This document shows positions 7,923 through 17,339 of a stretch of DNA of 64,000 nt, one piece after another. The stretch is from Tenuibacillus multivorans. GTDB lineage: Bacteria; Bacillota; Bacilli; Bacillales; Alkalibacillaceae. The first letter of the stretch is position 1. Each line of letters begins with the position of its first letter. The DNA lies in assembly GCF_900103915.1 (NCBI RefSeq), contig NZ_FNIG01000008.1, forward strand, positions 62,001 to 126,000. Reading direction: 5' to 3'. The translations under genes and the position numbers were made by a program. The notes under the pieces were generated by a model. It was not told the origin of the DNA and did not search any database. It was given only the letters and a program-made list of their open reading frames with translations.

Positions 7923-8646
7923 ATGAAGTCAAACAACCAAAACAGAAAATTTGATTTTACGCAATCAAGCCCTAGTAATAAGAAATTTAGGCATGATTAT
8001 TCAATGTCTGATGAACTGAAATCAGAATTTTTTATGAATGTCATGCTTCAGTTCCAACGCCAAACAGCTATCAGTTATCTTTCATCTCATTGAACCAGAT
8101 TTACGTGAACTCTCAGAAATCGAACAATTACCAGATGAAAAAGCTGAACAAGCCATAGAACTCATCTTTTGGCTACAAATTTTTAACCAACCTCATCAAA
8201 GCCCTTCCGAGAATTTTTTTCAAGACTTTATTCACGACAATCAATCTTACTTCTCTAAAAAACCCATTTTACTCTCATGGTTTAAAGCTTGCCAAGAAGC
8301 AATTCCAAAATTTTATTTTGTAGGCCAATATTTAGGTACTAATGCGTTCGTTGCCGTTGATATTGAATCAGAGAAAACGATAGAAGTTATTCTTCCAAAC
8401 CCTAAGATTAAATCTCCAAAAGAAGGTACGATTGTTGCTAATCTCTTACTTCCTTACCCTGATCACTTATACTTCCCAGTTACAGATTTTTACACATTTA
8501 ATCCTCAAGCAACCCATGAAATTGCTACACACATTCAACAATATCTCGATGAATTATCCGAAAATCCCGATCAATATGAGAACTTTTTACTAATGTTTTT
8601 AGAGCTGCTTGATGTTGAGAAATATACATTAGATGGCTCAAAGTAA
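7923..8646 (+). pseudogene. Frameshifted gene of unknown function
   Basis: A frame starting at 7923 behind ATGGAGGATG encodes MKSNNQNRKFDFTQ and an RHDYSMSDELKSEFFMNVMLQFQRQ stretch, then stops at 8093. A second frame, shifted by +1, overlaps it and continues as QLSVIFHLIEPDLREL to a stop at 8646. Together they give one plausible protein of about 240 residues with no obvious membrane segments or known motif. The junction lies in 8040-8090 near CCAAACAGC. Explanations are a one-base deletion in the genome, a sequencing error, or less likely programmed shifting. Confidence 0.6.
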
Positions 8647-8660
8647 AATCAATCAATGAG

Positions 8661-8691
8661 GCGCCCCACGGAAATTGTCCCCACGGGGCGC
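8661..8691. terminator. GC-rich bidirectional terminator candidate
   Basis: GCGCCCC pairs with GGGGCGC across a short loop between two convergent genes. It is markedly more GC-rich than its surroundings. Confidence 0.5.
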
Positions 8692-8694
8692 AAC

Positions 8695-9516
8695 CTAACT
8701 TTCATTAGTGATTTTGATCAAACTAATCTGACTTTTATTTAGAAAGCGTATTGGAGCAACACTTGTTCCAAGCCCACTATCAATATATAAGAACTGGTTC
8801 TCATCAATTTCAAAAGTACCTTTATCGAACTTTGGGAAAAAGCCTTGATCTGGAGCTACCAATGCACCAATAAAAGGCAATCTCACCTGTCCCCCATGCG
8901 TATGCCCACATAAGATTAGGTCTGCAGGGATGTCATTATAACGATCTAAAACGCCGGGAGAATGGGAAAGGAGTATGGTAAACGGTTCCTGATTCGTGTC
9001 ATTAAAGGCTTGATTAATATCTTCATGATTTGTTGAGGCGTCATCAATCCCAACTAAGTTGAGCGTTAACTCATTAGTCGTGATTTGAGTGTTACGGTTA
9101 TTTAAGATTGCTACGTTTTTCTTTTGGAGACCATTAAAAAAATCTTCAGTATGATCGTTTTCCCATTCATGATTACCAGAAACATAATAGACATTGTTAT
9201 TAATCTTTGTTATGTTCTCCATCAGGGATAAGACGTCTTCAAAACCAACTGTATCACGGTCGATAAGATCGCCTGTTATCACAACTATTTCAGTATTTAA
9301 TGATTTTATGGTGTTGATTAGATCTTCATTATCGTCTCCAAAAACCTTATTATGTAGATCGCTGATTTGCAAAACAGTCAATTCAGATTCCTCTGGTATT
9401 TTGTTACTCTGAAAATGAACCGTATTTACTTTAAAAACATTTGTATCAAAATGGATTTTAATTGCAATAGCAATCACTAATCCTATCAAAATAAAAATCA
9501 CAAACCATTTTTTCAT
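8695..9516 (-). CDS. Membrane-anchored metallophosphoesterase (YkuE/YkoQ-like)
   Basis: A 273-residue protein with one N-terminal membrane anchor (about residues 5-22) and a calcineurin-type domain bearing all metal-binding blocks in order: ISDLHN, GDLIDRD, SGNHEW, LSHSPG and CGHTHGGQ. Relatives hydrolyse phosphoesters such as lipid intermediates at the membrane face. The ATG at 9516 has GAGGTG upstream; a GTG at 9525 lies within the ribosome site. It is monocistronic. Confidence 0.85.
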   Translation of the reverse strand: MKKWFVIFILIGLVIAIAIKIHFDTNVFKVNTVHFQSNKIPEESELTVLQISDLHNKVFGDDNEDLINTIKSLNTEIVVITGDLIDRDTVGFEDVLSLMENITKINNNVYYVSGNHEWENDHTEDFFNGLQKKNVAILNNRNTQITTNELTLNLVGIDDASTNHEDINQAFNDTNQEPFTILLSHSPGVLDRYNDIPADLILCGHTHGGQVRLPFIGALVAPDQGFFPKFDKGTFEIDENQFLYIDSGLGTSVAPIRFLNKSQISLIKITNES

Positions 9517-9737
9517 CCGCTCCACCTCAACACAAACATTATTTATATAGGAATCTATTTACTACCATACTATAATAGCAAAAAAAAGGTTGTTCCTATT
9601 TCGATAATAGCTTTACAATCATCCACTACAACCCTTGGATTTTCGCGTTGCCATTTTTAAAAAATTTAAAACCACCCTCTTTAACTTAAACCTCCGTTCA
9701 TATAATTAAATATCAATAAATATTATTTTAAGAATAA

Positions 9738-9799
9738 TATATTAACAAAATGGGAATATAGTATATTAACGATATTCCCATTTCGTTAATATACTATAT
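9738..9799 (+). promoter_or_regulatory. Nested palindromic operator before the HTH gene
   Basis: Two inverted repeats interlock here. ATGGGAATAT (9750-9759) pairs with ATATTCCCAT (9772-9781), and TATAGTATATTAACG (9757-9771) pairs with CGTTAATATACTATA (9784-9798). A further half-site, ATATTAAC, lies at 9738-9745. The rightmost arm runs into TATAAT just before the ribosome site, so a bound protein would cover the promoter. Autoregulation by the downstream HTH protein is likely. Confidence 0.7.
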
Positions 9800-9814
9800 A
9801 ATGGAGGTAGGAGG

Positions 9815-10582
9815 ATGAGAATAATGAGCGAAGCAATTTATAATCTAACTGCCAAACATATTGACGTAGGGTTTCGTGAGAAAAATCAAGGATTGATTGA
9901 AAAAGAAACTGACTATATCATAAACAAAATTGTGACTGTTATGCTTACTTTATTTTCAGATAAAATTGAAGGGATAACTTTTAATAAATATGGAATGGCC
10001 TTTAATCATGAGTACTTATTTTCAGAAAAACACCGAAATAATTTAGTAAAATGGTTAGAAATATTGACAGAAATTAAATACCTATCTTCAGATTTAGAAT
10101 TTGGCAAAATGAAGGTTGATTTTGAAAATTGGTATTATAAAATGGGCGGAGAGAAGGTCGGTTTCCATTATCATGAGAACTACCTACTAACACCAAAAGA
10201 AGCCTCAGAATTGATGGGTGTATCTAAAGTTACATTTAATAAGTACGTTAAACAGGGATTAGAATGTATTGATACATCTTCACATCGTAAAATTCCCAAA
10301 TATGTCGTAGAACTCTGGAATGATCCAGTCTATAGTATTCGTATGCAAATGATATATCAACAAGTAAAAATGCGTGAACAAACACCTCTTGAACGACTAC
10401 AGGAAATAAATAATGAAATCACATTATTACAAGTTAAATATAATAATCCTTCTTTTAAAGAAACTTTCGCCTCTCTCAATGGTGATGAGTTAGACGACCC
10501 TACTGACTACTATTCATGGCGGGATTTAGAGGAAGAAAAAGAGGCAATCATTAAGCAAATTGGGGGGAAAAGCCTTGAGTGA
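9815..10582 (+). CDS. Helix-turn-helix protein, antitoxin-like
   Basis: A 255-residue soluble protein. Residues 1-120 form an unassigned helical domain; about 123-168 is an excisionase/MerR-type helix-turn-helix (LLTPKEASELMGVSKVTF, then HRKIPKYVVELW); the tail is a charged helix. The layout resembles the HTH protein at 50672, which is paired with a PIN toxin. Here the following gene overlaps the stop and looks like a decayed toxin. The promoter carries nested palindromes. Start at 9815 or 9824; both sit behind GGAGGTAGGAGG. Confidence 0.7.
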   Translation: MRIMSEAIYNLTAKHIDVGFREKNQGLIEKETDYIINKIVTVMLTLFSDKIEGITFNKYGMAFNHEYLFSEKHRNNLVKWLEILTEIKYLSSDLEFGKMKVDFENWYYKMGGEKVGFHYHENYLLTPKEASELMGVSKVTFNKYVKQGLECIDTSSHRKIPKYVVELWNDPVYSIRMQMIYQQVKMREQTPLERLQEINNEITLLQVKYNNPSFKETFASLNGDELDDPTDYYSWRDLEEEKEAIIKQIGGKSLE

Positions 10583-10921
10583 ATCAAAATCTAATAAAAC
10601 TTCTAATGACTCAGTACTATTACCTGCCGATATTGATGCAATTCTTGATGAGTTTGGTCACCTTTTACAATCTTATCCAGGATCATTGGAAAATTATCAT
10701 TCCTAAAATGGGTGTGAAGTATCACCATATTTCTGGTTGGGGGAATGACCCACACGAAACTAAGGGTACCCCCAGAGATTATAGGATTGAAACAGAGCCA
10801 CATCACCATCATTATGACCCCAATGACCGAAGGAAAAGAAAATTATAACGTCCGTACCCTTGTACAAGCTTTTAAGTTTATTTCATATTACATAGAGTCA
10901 GGTGAAGAGTATAAAGCATAA
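10575..10921 (+). pseudogene. Decayed partner gene of the HTH protein, TumE-like
   Basis: Three frames must be joined to read this gene. A TTG at 10575 behind GGGGGG opens SESKSNKTSNDSVLLPADID and stops after ILDEFGHLLQSYPGSLENYHS. A second frame then gives HHISGWGNDPHETKGTPRDY and ETEPHHHHYDPNDRRKRK. A third gives NVRTLVQAFKFISYYIESGE and stops at 10921. The His-rich PHHHH block followed by a helix resembles TumE-type (DUF6516) toxins, but the middle appears deleted. The assignment is tentative; the gene is clearly broken. Confidence 0.45.
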
Positions 10922-10966
10922 TATTCAGCCCTTATCATTTTGTTTGCATTATACTCATTTTTTAGT

Positions 10967-12454
10967 TCACTTCAACTCCAACTTCGCCACACTCTCAACA
11001 TGCACCGTCTGCGGAAACATATCCACTGGCTGAATCTCTCCCACCTTATATCCGTACTTCACCAAATACTTTAAATCACGCGCCTGTGTCTCCGGGTTAC
11101 AGGATACATACACAACCCGCTTCGGCTTGAGTTTAACCAAGCTAGACAAGAAGGCTTCATCACTCCCGCTTCGTGGTGGGTCCATAAACACCACATCTAC
11201 ATCTTCACCGTGTTCCGCCATTTGTACCATGAACTCCCCAGCGTCACCTTGATAGAATCGGGCATTTTTCACACCATTACGCTTTGAATTCCGAATGGCG
11301 TCGCGAACGGCATCTTTATTGAGCTCTACGCCAATGACCTTACCAGCTTGTTGACTTGCCACTAAACCTATCGTACCGATCCCGCAGTATGCATCCACCA
11401 CGGTTTCCTCTCCAGTTAGCTCTGCCATTTCAATAGCCTTAGTATATAGTTTTTCTGTCTGAACAGGATTAATCTGATAGAAGGATTTCGCTGAGATTTC
11501 GAATTCCAATCCACAGAGGGTGTCAGTAATGGTCCCCTTTCCGAATAGCACTTTTTCCTGATTCCCCAGCACCATGCTGTCATTCCTTTTATTGACGTTC
11601 AGCAGTATGGTCGTAATTTCTGGATGGGCCTTTCTTAGTGCTTTAACGAAATTATTCTTCCCCTTGAACATAGGTGAAGCAGCTACCAGCACTACCATGA
11701 TCTCACCGCTCTTCTTTCCGACTCTTACCAATACGTGTCGCAAAAAGCCCCGCCCATTGTCTTCGTTGTAAGGCTGCATTTTAAAGGACTTCATCATCCC
11801 CTTGATGGTTTGAATAATCTCATCCGCTTTTGGGTCATGGATGATGGACCTTTCCATTGGTATTATCTGATGAGTATTTTCGGCGTAAAGCCCACTAATA
11901 ATCTGTCGCTTTTTATTCATACCGAATGTCATAACATTTTTGTTTCGGTAATCATACGGATGTTCCATGGTTATAATGGGCTCCGGCTTTCCGAAAGGCT
12001 TCATTAGTTCATCTATGATGTTCTGTTTGAAACGCTTTTGGGCCTGCTCATTCATGTGCTGAATCTGACACCCCACACCCTCGTTGTAAGATAAACGCGG
12101 TAAATTAGCGCGGTCTTCTGAAGTGTTAATCACCCGCTTCAGCTCGGTGTTAAAAAAGCGTCCTTTTTTGGACACGAACACCTCGGCTGTTTCACCAGGC
12201 AACAGATTAGCTACCTCAAGCTGCTTCCCTTTCCACTGTATAATACCTTTACCTTCACTTGTCAGTCCTGAACAGGTTACTTCAATGGTTACCCTTTTCT
12301 TGCCACGCTGGTGCTTATCGGTGGTATTGGGCTTGCCCTGGGATTTTTCGTTTTTTCGGTTTCCTTGCGGTGAGGATTGTTTGCTATTCTGTTTTTTAGA
12401 ATGATGTGGTTTCTTTCTAGATTTTTTATATTCGCGATTCTTTTGTTTAGTCAT
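10967..12454 (-). CDS. TrmA/RlmCD-family RNA uracil methyltransferase paralog (YfjO-like)
   Basis: A 495-residue protein: a Lys/Asn/Gln-rich N-terminal extension (residues 1-50), a TRAM domain, then a SAM-dependent methyltransferase with DAYCGIGTIGL, a DPPRSG motif and the catalytic Cys in VYVSCNP. It resembles the neighbouring RlmCD (14774-16150), but the four cysteines that bind the 4Fe-4S cluster are largely gone: only GVGCQIQHM remains, and the CPVQ cysteine is replaced by IHDPK. The gene may make a 5-methyluridine in RNA with a cluster-free fold. Its last bases nearly repeat those of its paralog. Confidence 0.85.
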   Translation of the reverse strand: MTKQKNREYKKSRKKPHHSKKQNSKQSSPQGNRKNEKSQGKPNTTDKHQRGKKRVTIEVTCSGLTSEGKGIIQWKGKQLEVANLLPGETAEVFVSKKGRFFNTELKRVINTSEDRANLPRLSYNEGVGCQIQHMNEQAQKRFKQNIIDELMKPFGKPEPIITMEHPYDYRNKNVMTFGMNKKRQIISGLYAENTHQIIPMERSIIHDPKADEIIQTIKGMMKSFKMQPYNEDNGRGFLRHVLVRVGKKSGEIMVVLVAASPMFKGKNNFVKALRKAHPEITTILLNVNKRNDSMVLGNQEKVLFGKGTITDTLCGLEFEISAKSFYQINPVQTEKLYTKAIEMAELTGEETVVDAYCGIGTIGLVASQQAGKVIGVELNKDAVRDAIRNSKRNGVKNARFYQGDAGEFMVQMAEHGEDVDVVFMDPPRSGSDEAFLSSLVKLKPKRVVYVSCNPETQARDLKYLVKYGYKVGEIQPVDMFPQTVHVESVAKLELK

Positions 12455-12629
12455 AAGACTCTACCCCAACTCTTCATATACTTTGACATTCCATTATAAA
12501 CTACCCAAAGCAGCCCGTAAAATGTATTAATGTAATATCGATGCCTAAGCTTTTGGGTTCTTGCTTATCAAAAAGAGGAATTCACAGACCATGACACGAA
12601 ATTAATACATATAATGAAAGGAGAATTTT

Positions 12630-14686
12630 ATGAAAACACCTATAGCAAAAAGCATAGCATCCCTCACCCCCATGAATTGCATGGTGATGTACGCGAAGAC
12701 GATTTTTATTGGCTGAGGGATCGCAACAATCCGGATGTCATTGATTATCTAGAGGAAGAAAATCGGTACTATGAAGAAATCATGCGTCCATTGGAGAAAC
12801 ATACGGAACAAATTTATCAAAGTATGGTTGACCGTGTTCCCGATTCAGAAGTGGAAGTGCCGGTGCAGCATGGTCCATTCTTCTACTATTCCCGCTTGGA
12901 CAAAGACAAGCAATATCCAATCTATGCACGCAAGCGTGCTGCAAGCCGCAAACTTCTGCCAGAAGCAACAGAGGAAGTGGTACTCGATCTAAATGAGCTA
13001 GCCGTCGAGGGTGAATATTTAAACGTGACAGTACAGCGTATGAGTACCGATCATAACCTTCTCGCTTACTTAGAGAATCGGGATGGTTCGGATCGGTTTA
13101 CCGTCTACATAAAAAATATGGAGACTGGTGAGCTTCTTCCAGACCGAATTCCGAATGTCTATTTGTTTGGTAGTTTGGAATGGAGCCGCTGTGGTAAATA
13201 TATTTTTTACGTTACCGTTGATGAACAACAACGTCCGTACCGGTTATGGCGGCGTCGTTTGGGAAGTGACATAAATAGTGATGAACTACTTTATGAAGAA
13301 AAAGACACGACGTTTACATTATTCATGACGAAATCACAAAGCGGTAAATTTATCATAGTTGATTCAAGTTCGAAAACGACGAGCGAGATCCGTTTAATAG
13401 ATGCAGATTCCCCGTTATCCCCTTTACAGCTGTTGGATGAACGGCGAGATGGGATAGAATATGATGTCGAGCATTGGGGTGATGACCTGCTCATACTGAC
13501 AAATGAAGAGGCGTTGAATTTTCAGCTACTTCGTTGTCCTCTCAATGATTTAGATTCACGGTATAAAATTATGGGGTATAATGAGGATCGCTATCTTCAA
13601 GCCATGTACCCGTTTCGAGACACGTTGCTTATCTTTGGCCGGGAGAACGGATTGACACAAATCTGGGTACTACGCGATGATGAGTTAGAGAAAATCGAAT
13701 GGGATGAACCCCTCTACACGGTTTCGGTAGTATCCGACCAAAGCTATGAGGCAAAGGAAGTATTAATTCAATATGAGTCCCATCTCACGCCAAGAACAAC
13801 TTACAGGCTAAATTTGTTGACTGGTGAGAAGCGATGTTTACAAGTTGATCCCGTCAGCGGGCACTATGATTCTTCTAGCTTCCGTCAAGAGCAATTATGG
13901 GCAGCAGCCGATGATGGAGTCAAAGTTCCAATGACTGTTGTCTATCGTGAAGGGGCGCTAAAATCTGGCCCTGCTCCGTTGATTCTGAATGGATATGGGT
14001 CGTATGGAGCAAACAGCGATCCGCATTTTAATCCGTATCGCCTCCCGCTATTGGACAAAGGAATTGTATTTGTCACAGCGCAAGTGCGCGGTGGTTCAGA
14101 AATGGGGCGAAATTGGTATGAAGAAGGGAAAATGCAGCATAAACGAAACACATTCACCGATTTTATAGCTGCAGCGAAATACCTTATTGAGCAGGGCTAT
14201 ACAACCCCAAGCAAAATGGCAGCCCGCGGAGGCAGTGCTGGAGGCATGCTCGTAGGTGCAGTAGCCAATATGGCAGGAGACCTATTTCAGGTCGTTGTTC
14301 CTGAAGTCCCTTTCGTCGATGTCGTCACAACCATGCTAGATGAAACGATTCCCCTTACCACCTTGGAATGGGATGAATGGGGCGATCCACGAAAGCGAGA
14401 GGACTATTATTATATGAAGTCCTATAGTCCGTACGATAATGTGGAAGCAAAAGACTACCCACATTTGTATATAACAACTGGTCTAAACGATCCACGAGTC
14501 GCTTTTTGGGAGCCGGCCAAGTGGGTTGCACGTCTAAGGGCCATGAAAACCGATGATAACGTCTTGGTGCTCAAAACAAACATGGGTGCCGGCCATTTCG
14601 GCGCATCAGGCCGTTTCAACCACTTGAAGGAAGCCGCGGAATGCTATGCATTCATTCTTGATAAGCTTGGTATTGCTATCGAATAA
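12630..14686 (+). CDS. opdB: Oligopeptidase B (prolyl oligopeptidase family S9A), frameshift near start
   Basis: About 690 residues: an N-terminal seven-bladed propeller, then an alpha/beta-hydrolase domain with nucleophile GGSAGG, Asp in NDPRV and His in AGHFG. The family cuts short peptides after basic residues in the cytoplasm. The open frame reaches back to an ATG at 12614 that lacks a ribosome site, while AAAGGAG stands six bases before an ATG at 12630 in the next frame (MKTPIAK). One extra A in the A5 run at 12647-12651 would join MKTPIAKK to HSIPHPHELHGD, the expected start. So the gene has a one-base deletion, or the assembly does. Confidence 0.85.
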
Positions 14687-14687
14687 C

Positions 14688-14710
14688 AAATCCCCGGTAA
14701 TCGGGGATTT
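14688..14710 (+). terminator. Terminator of opdB
   Basis: AAATCCCCG / CGGGGATTT stem with a 5-base loop followed by ATTATT, starting two bases after the stop. Confidence 0.75.
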
Positions 14711-14773
14711 ATTATTCTGTGTTTACAATTCTGTGCAAAGGAGGAGTAAACGATGGACAAATTGGGGACTAGG

Positions 14774-16150
14774 TTACAACTTCAACTCCAACCTCGTCAC
14801 GCTCTCAATATGATTACTTTGCGGGAACATATCCACTGGTTGAATTTCTTTTGCCTCATATCCACCATCAGCTAAAATCTTGATGTCTCGCGCTAATGTT
14901 GATGGATTACAAGAAACATAGACAATCCGCTTCGGTTTCATCTCAATCATCGCCTTTAATAGCTCCTCATCACAGCCTTTTCGTGGTGGATCCACGACAA
15001 TCACATCCAGTTGCAATCCTTGAGCACGCCACCAAGGCATCACCTTTTCAGCTTCTCCTACAAAGAACTCTGCATTTTCAATATGATTTCGTTTAGCATT
15101 ATCTTTTGCATCATCCACGGCTTGTGGGACGACTTCTACGCCGTACACTTTTTTCGCGTGCTGAGCTAGAAATAGTGAAATACTTCCGATCCCACAGTAG
15201 GCATCAATAACCGTTTCACTTCCCGTTAATTCGGCATACTTTTGAACTTGCTCATACAGTTTTTCTGTTTGTCCAGGGTTGACCTGGAAAAAGGAATGAG
15301 CTGATATCGCGAATTCTAAATCACCAATTTTATCAATGATGACATCTTCACCCCAAAGAGTTTTGGAATTGCGTCCCATAATGACATTCGTCTGCTTTGG
15401 ATTCACATTATGGATAATGCCTTTGATATTGGAATCGAGTTCTCGAATTCGTACAATCAGTTCTTTCACTCTCGGAATGTCTTTCGTTCGGGTCACTAGA
15501 ACGACCATAATCTCATTAGTATGATAGCCAGCACGTACGACAATGTGACGAATCACGCCTCGGTGATTTTTTTCATCATAGGGTTCAATCCCAAGGTCTT
15601 CAATAATGCCTCGCATTTCCCGCACGATGTGGTCATTAGCTTCATTTTGCACAGGACATGTGTCCATATCGATAATCTGATGACTTCGTTTTTGATAAAA
15701 TCCTGTAAGGACGCGTCCATCTCGTTTACCGACTGGGATTTGTATTTTATTACGATAGCTCCATGGGTCATCCATAACCATAACGGGATGAACGGGAACA
15801 TCTGACATATGGGCAATTTTGTGCATGACATCTTGTACCTGTTTTTGTTTCATCTTGAGCTGACGTTCATACGTCATATGTTGGATCTGGCATCCACCGC
15901 ATTGATAAAAGACTTCACACGGAGGCTCAATCCGATCCTCGCTTGGTTCAATGAGCTCAACTAACTTCCCGAAAGCGATGTTCTTTTTTACCTTGACTAC
16001 TTTAACCTTAGCTTTTTCTCCAGGTAGACCGTATGGGACAAATATGGGATAACCGTCTATTTTACCCACGCCATCACCTTCGTGCGTTAAGTCGACAAAT
16101 GTTAAATTTATGTATTCATTTTTCTTCACGGGTGCCGTTCGTTTTGCCAT
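14774..16150 (-). CDS. rlmCD: 23S rRNA (uracil-C5)-methyltransferase RlmCD
   Basis: A 458-residue protein with TRAM domain (residues 10-65), the iron-sulfur motif CEVFYQCGGC plus the later CPVQ cysteine, the SAM site DAYCGIGSISL, DPPRKG and the catalytic Cys in VYVSCNP. In Bacillus this enzyme (YefA) methylates two uridines of 23S rRNA. Location next to dgkB and gatCAB matches the Bacillus order and marks this copy, not the one at 10967, as the true RlmCD. Ribosome site AAAGGACGG. Confidence 0.92.
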   Translation of the reverse strand: MAKRTAPVKKNEYINLTFVDLTHEGDGVGKIDGYPIFVPYGLPGEKAKVKVVKVKKNIAFGKLVELIEPSEDRIEPPCEVFYQCGGCQIQHMTYERQLKMKQKQVQDVMHKIAHMSDVPVHPVMVMDDPWSYRNKIQIPVGKRDGRVLTGFYQKRSHQIIDMDTCPVQNEANDHIVREMRGIIEDLGIEPYDEKNHRGVIRHIVVRAGYHTNEIMVVLVTRTKDIPRVKELIVRIRELDSNIKGIIHNVNPKQTNVIMGRNSKTLWGEDVIIDKIGDLEFAISAHSFFQVNPGQTEKLYEQVQKYAELTGSETVIDAYCGIGSISLFLAQHAKKVYGVEVVPQAVDDAKDNAKRNHIENAEFFVGEAEKVMPWWRAQGLQLDVIVVDPPRKGCDEELLKAMIEMKPKRIVYVSCNPSTLARDIKILADGGYEAKEIQPVDMFPQSNHIESVTRLELKL

Positions 16151-16219
16151 GTCATCCGTCCTTTATTCGTTCTATTAATATTATAAGCGAATGGCTTACT
16201 TTAATTAAAGTTAGAGCCT

Positions 16220-16341
16220 GTGGTTTATGTGGAATTTTATATGATTTACGGGGAAAATATTCTATTTATGGGGAAATTATCTTTTTTACGTGGAATTTAT
16301 TAATTTTATGGGGAAAATCTGAAATTTACGTGGAATTGGCT
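16220..16341. repeat. Intergenic array C, six units with a 20-21 base period
   Basis: The units TTTATGTGGAATTTTAT, TTTACGGGGAAAATAT, TTTATGGGGAAATTAT, TTTACGTGGAATTTAT, TTTATGGGGAAAATCT and TTTACGTGGAATTGGC follow one another. The GGA core falls at 16231, 16252, 16272, 16292, 16312 and 16332. GGGGAA and GTGGAA forms alternate through the last four units. It lies between the start of rlmCD and the end of dgkB. No promoter, stem or coding sense explains it; the 20-base step moves the frame each time, so it is not a peptide repeat. Confidence 0.8.
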
Positions 16342-16354
16342 CTAATAAATTAAA

Positions 16355-16377
16355 AGAGGCCTAATCACTAGGCCTCT
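16355..16377 (-). terminator. Terminator overlapping the dgkB stop codon
   Basis: AGAGGCCTA / TAGGCCTCT is a perfect 9-bp stem with a 5-base loop; on the minus strand TTTTA follows. The dgkB stop TAG lies inside the first arm. Confidence 0.8.
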
Positions 16378-17267
16378 AATTCCTCTTTTGGTAAGAAAAA
16401 TTCAATATGCTTATGCAATACTTCAAATTTCCCAGGTAATGTACCACCATATTCACCGTCAAGGTTAAGCTGCATCGTCTCCTCTGGGATAACTTTTACT
16501 TCATTTGTATGAGCATATATGACATTTTCATCTTCAATATGACTTCCACGCAATGCTTTATTTGCAAGTAGGACTAGCTCGGCTAGATTAATTTTTTTTA
16601 AAATCATTAAATCAAAATAACCATCATCCATTGTAGCGTGGGGAGCTAATCTTTCAAATCCACCGACAGAGTTAGAGTTCGAGACAAGAAACAGCATAAT
16701 TTCTTCTTCAAGAACTTCATCGTTATATTCTATTCTTACCTTAGATGGTTTAAGTGACGGTAGCATTTCGATTCCTTTTAAGTAATAAGCTAACTGACCC
16801 AAGACGGTTTTCAGTTTACTTGGGACTTCATATGTTAATTCAGTTAGTCGACCACCACCTGCGATATTCATGAAATGATGGTCATTGACCTTTCCGATAT
16901 CTAATCTCTTCGTATAGCCATCTATAATAATATTTAACGCTTTTTTCAAATCCCGTGGCACGCGTATCGCACGGGCAAAGTCGTTTGTGGTACCCATAGG
17001 TAGGATTCCAAGCTTTGGTCGGTATATTTCTCTCGCCATACCATCGATGACTTCGTTGACGGTACCATCTCCGCCAGCTGCGATGACAATATCATACTCT
17101 CGTTCACACGCGACTTTTGCAGCATAAGTAGCATCGCCTTCTCCAGTTGTTGCATGGGCTGATGCTTCATAGCCTGCCCGCTCTAATCCCTCTAAAACGT
17201 CTGGTAGTGCTTTTCGCATAGCTTCTCGGCCTGATGTAGGATTATAAATGATACGAGCTCGTTTCAT
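16368..17267 (-). CDS. dgkB: Diacylglycerol kinase DgkB
   Basis: A 299-residue soluble lipid kinase of the DagK/NAD-kinase fold. It shows the nucleotide-binding RIIYNPTSGRE near residue 5, the glycine-rich AAGGDGTVNEV loop, GILPMGTTNDFAR and the C-terminal NLDGE motif. DgkB phosphorylates diacylglycerol released during lipoteichoic acid synthesis back to phosphatidate. The ATG at 17267 follows GAAGGTGAG; a GTG nine bases upstream lies within that site. Gene order with rlmCD and gatCAB is as in Bacillus. Confidence 0.93.
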   Translation of the reverse strand: MKRARIIYNPTSGREAMRKALPDVLEGLERAGYEASAHATTGEGDATYAAKVACEREYDIVIAAGGDGTVNEVIDGMAREIYRPKLGILPMGTTNDFARAIRVPRDLKKALNIIIDGYTKRLDIGKVNDHHFMNIAGGGRLTELTYEVPSKLKTVLGQLAYYLKGIEMLPSLKPSKVRIEYNDEVLEEEIMLFLVSNSNSVGGFERLAPHATMDDGYFDLMILKKINLAELVLLANKALRGSHIEDENVIYAHTNEVKVIPEETMQLNLDGEYGGTLPGKFEVLHKHIEFFLPKEELEA

Positions 17268-17339
17268 GTTTCTCACCTTCAGTCTATACTTATATTTCTA
17301 CTATAAGCATACTCCTATTTGAAAGATATTGGAAGGCGT

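Noticed and set aside
11574-12404. Several plus-strand frames opposite the YfjO-like methyltransferase
   Set aside because: Antisense shadows of a conserved enzyme with no starts or motifs.
14753-14875. Short frame with a good ribosome site (AAAGGAGGAG, then MDKLGTRLQLQLQ) running into the 3' end of rlmCD
   Set aside because: It quickly overlaps the conserved rlmCD codons antisense and has no protein-like composition. Chance site or relic.
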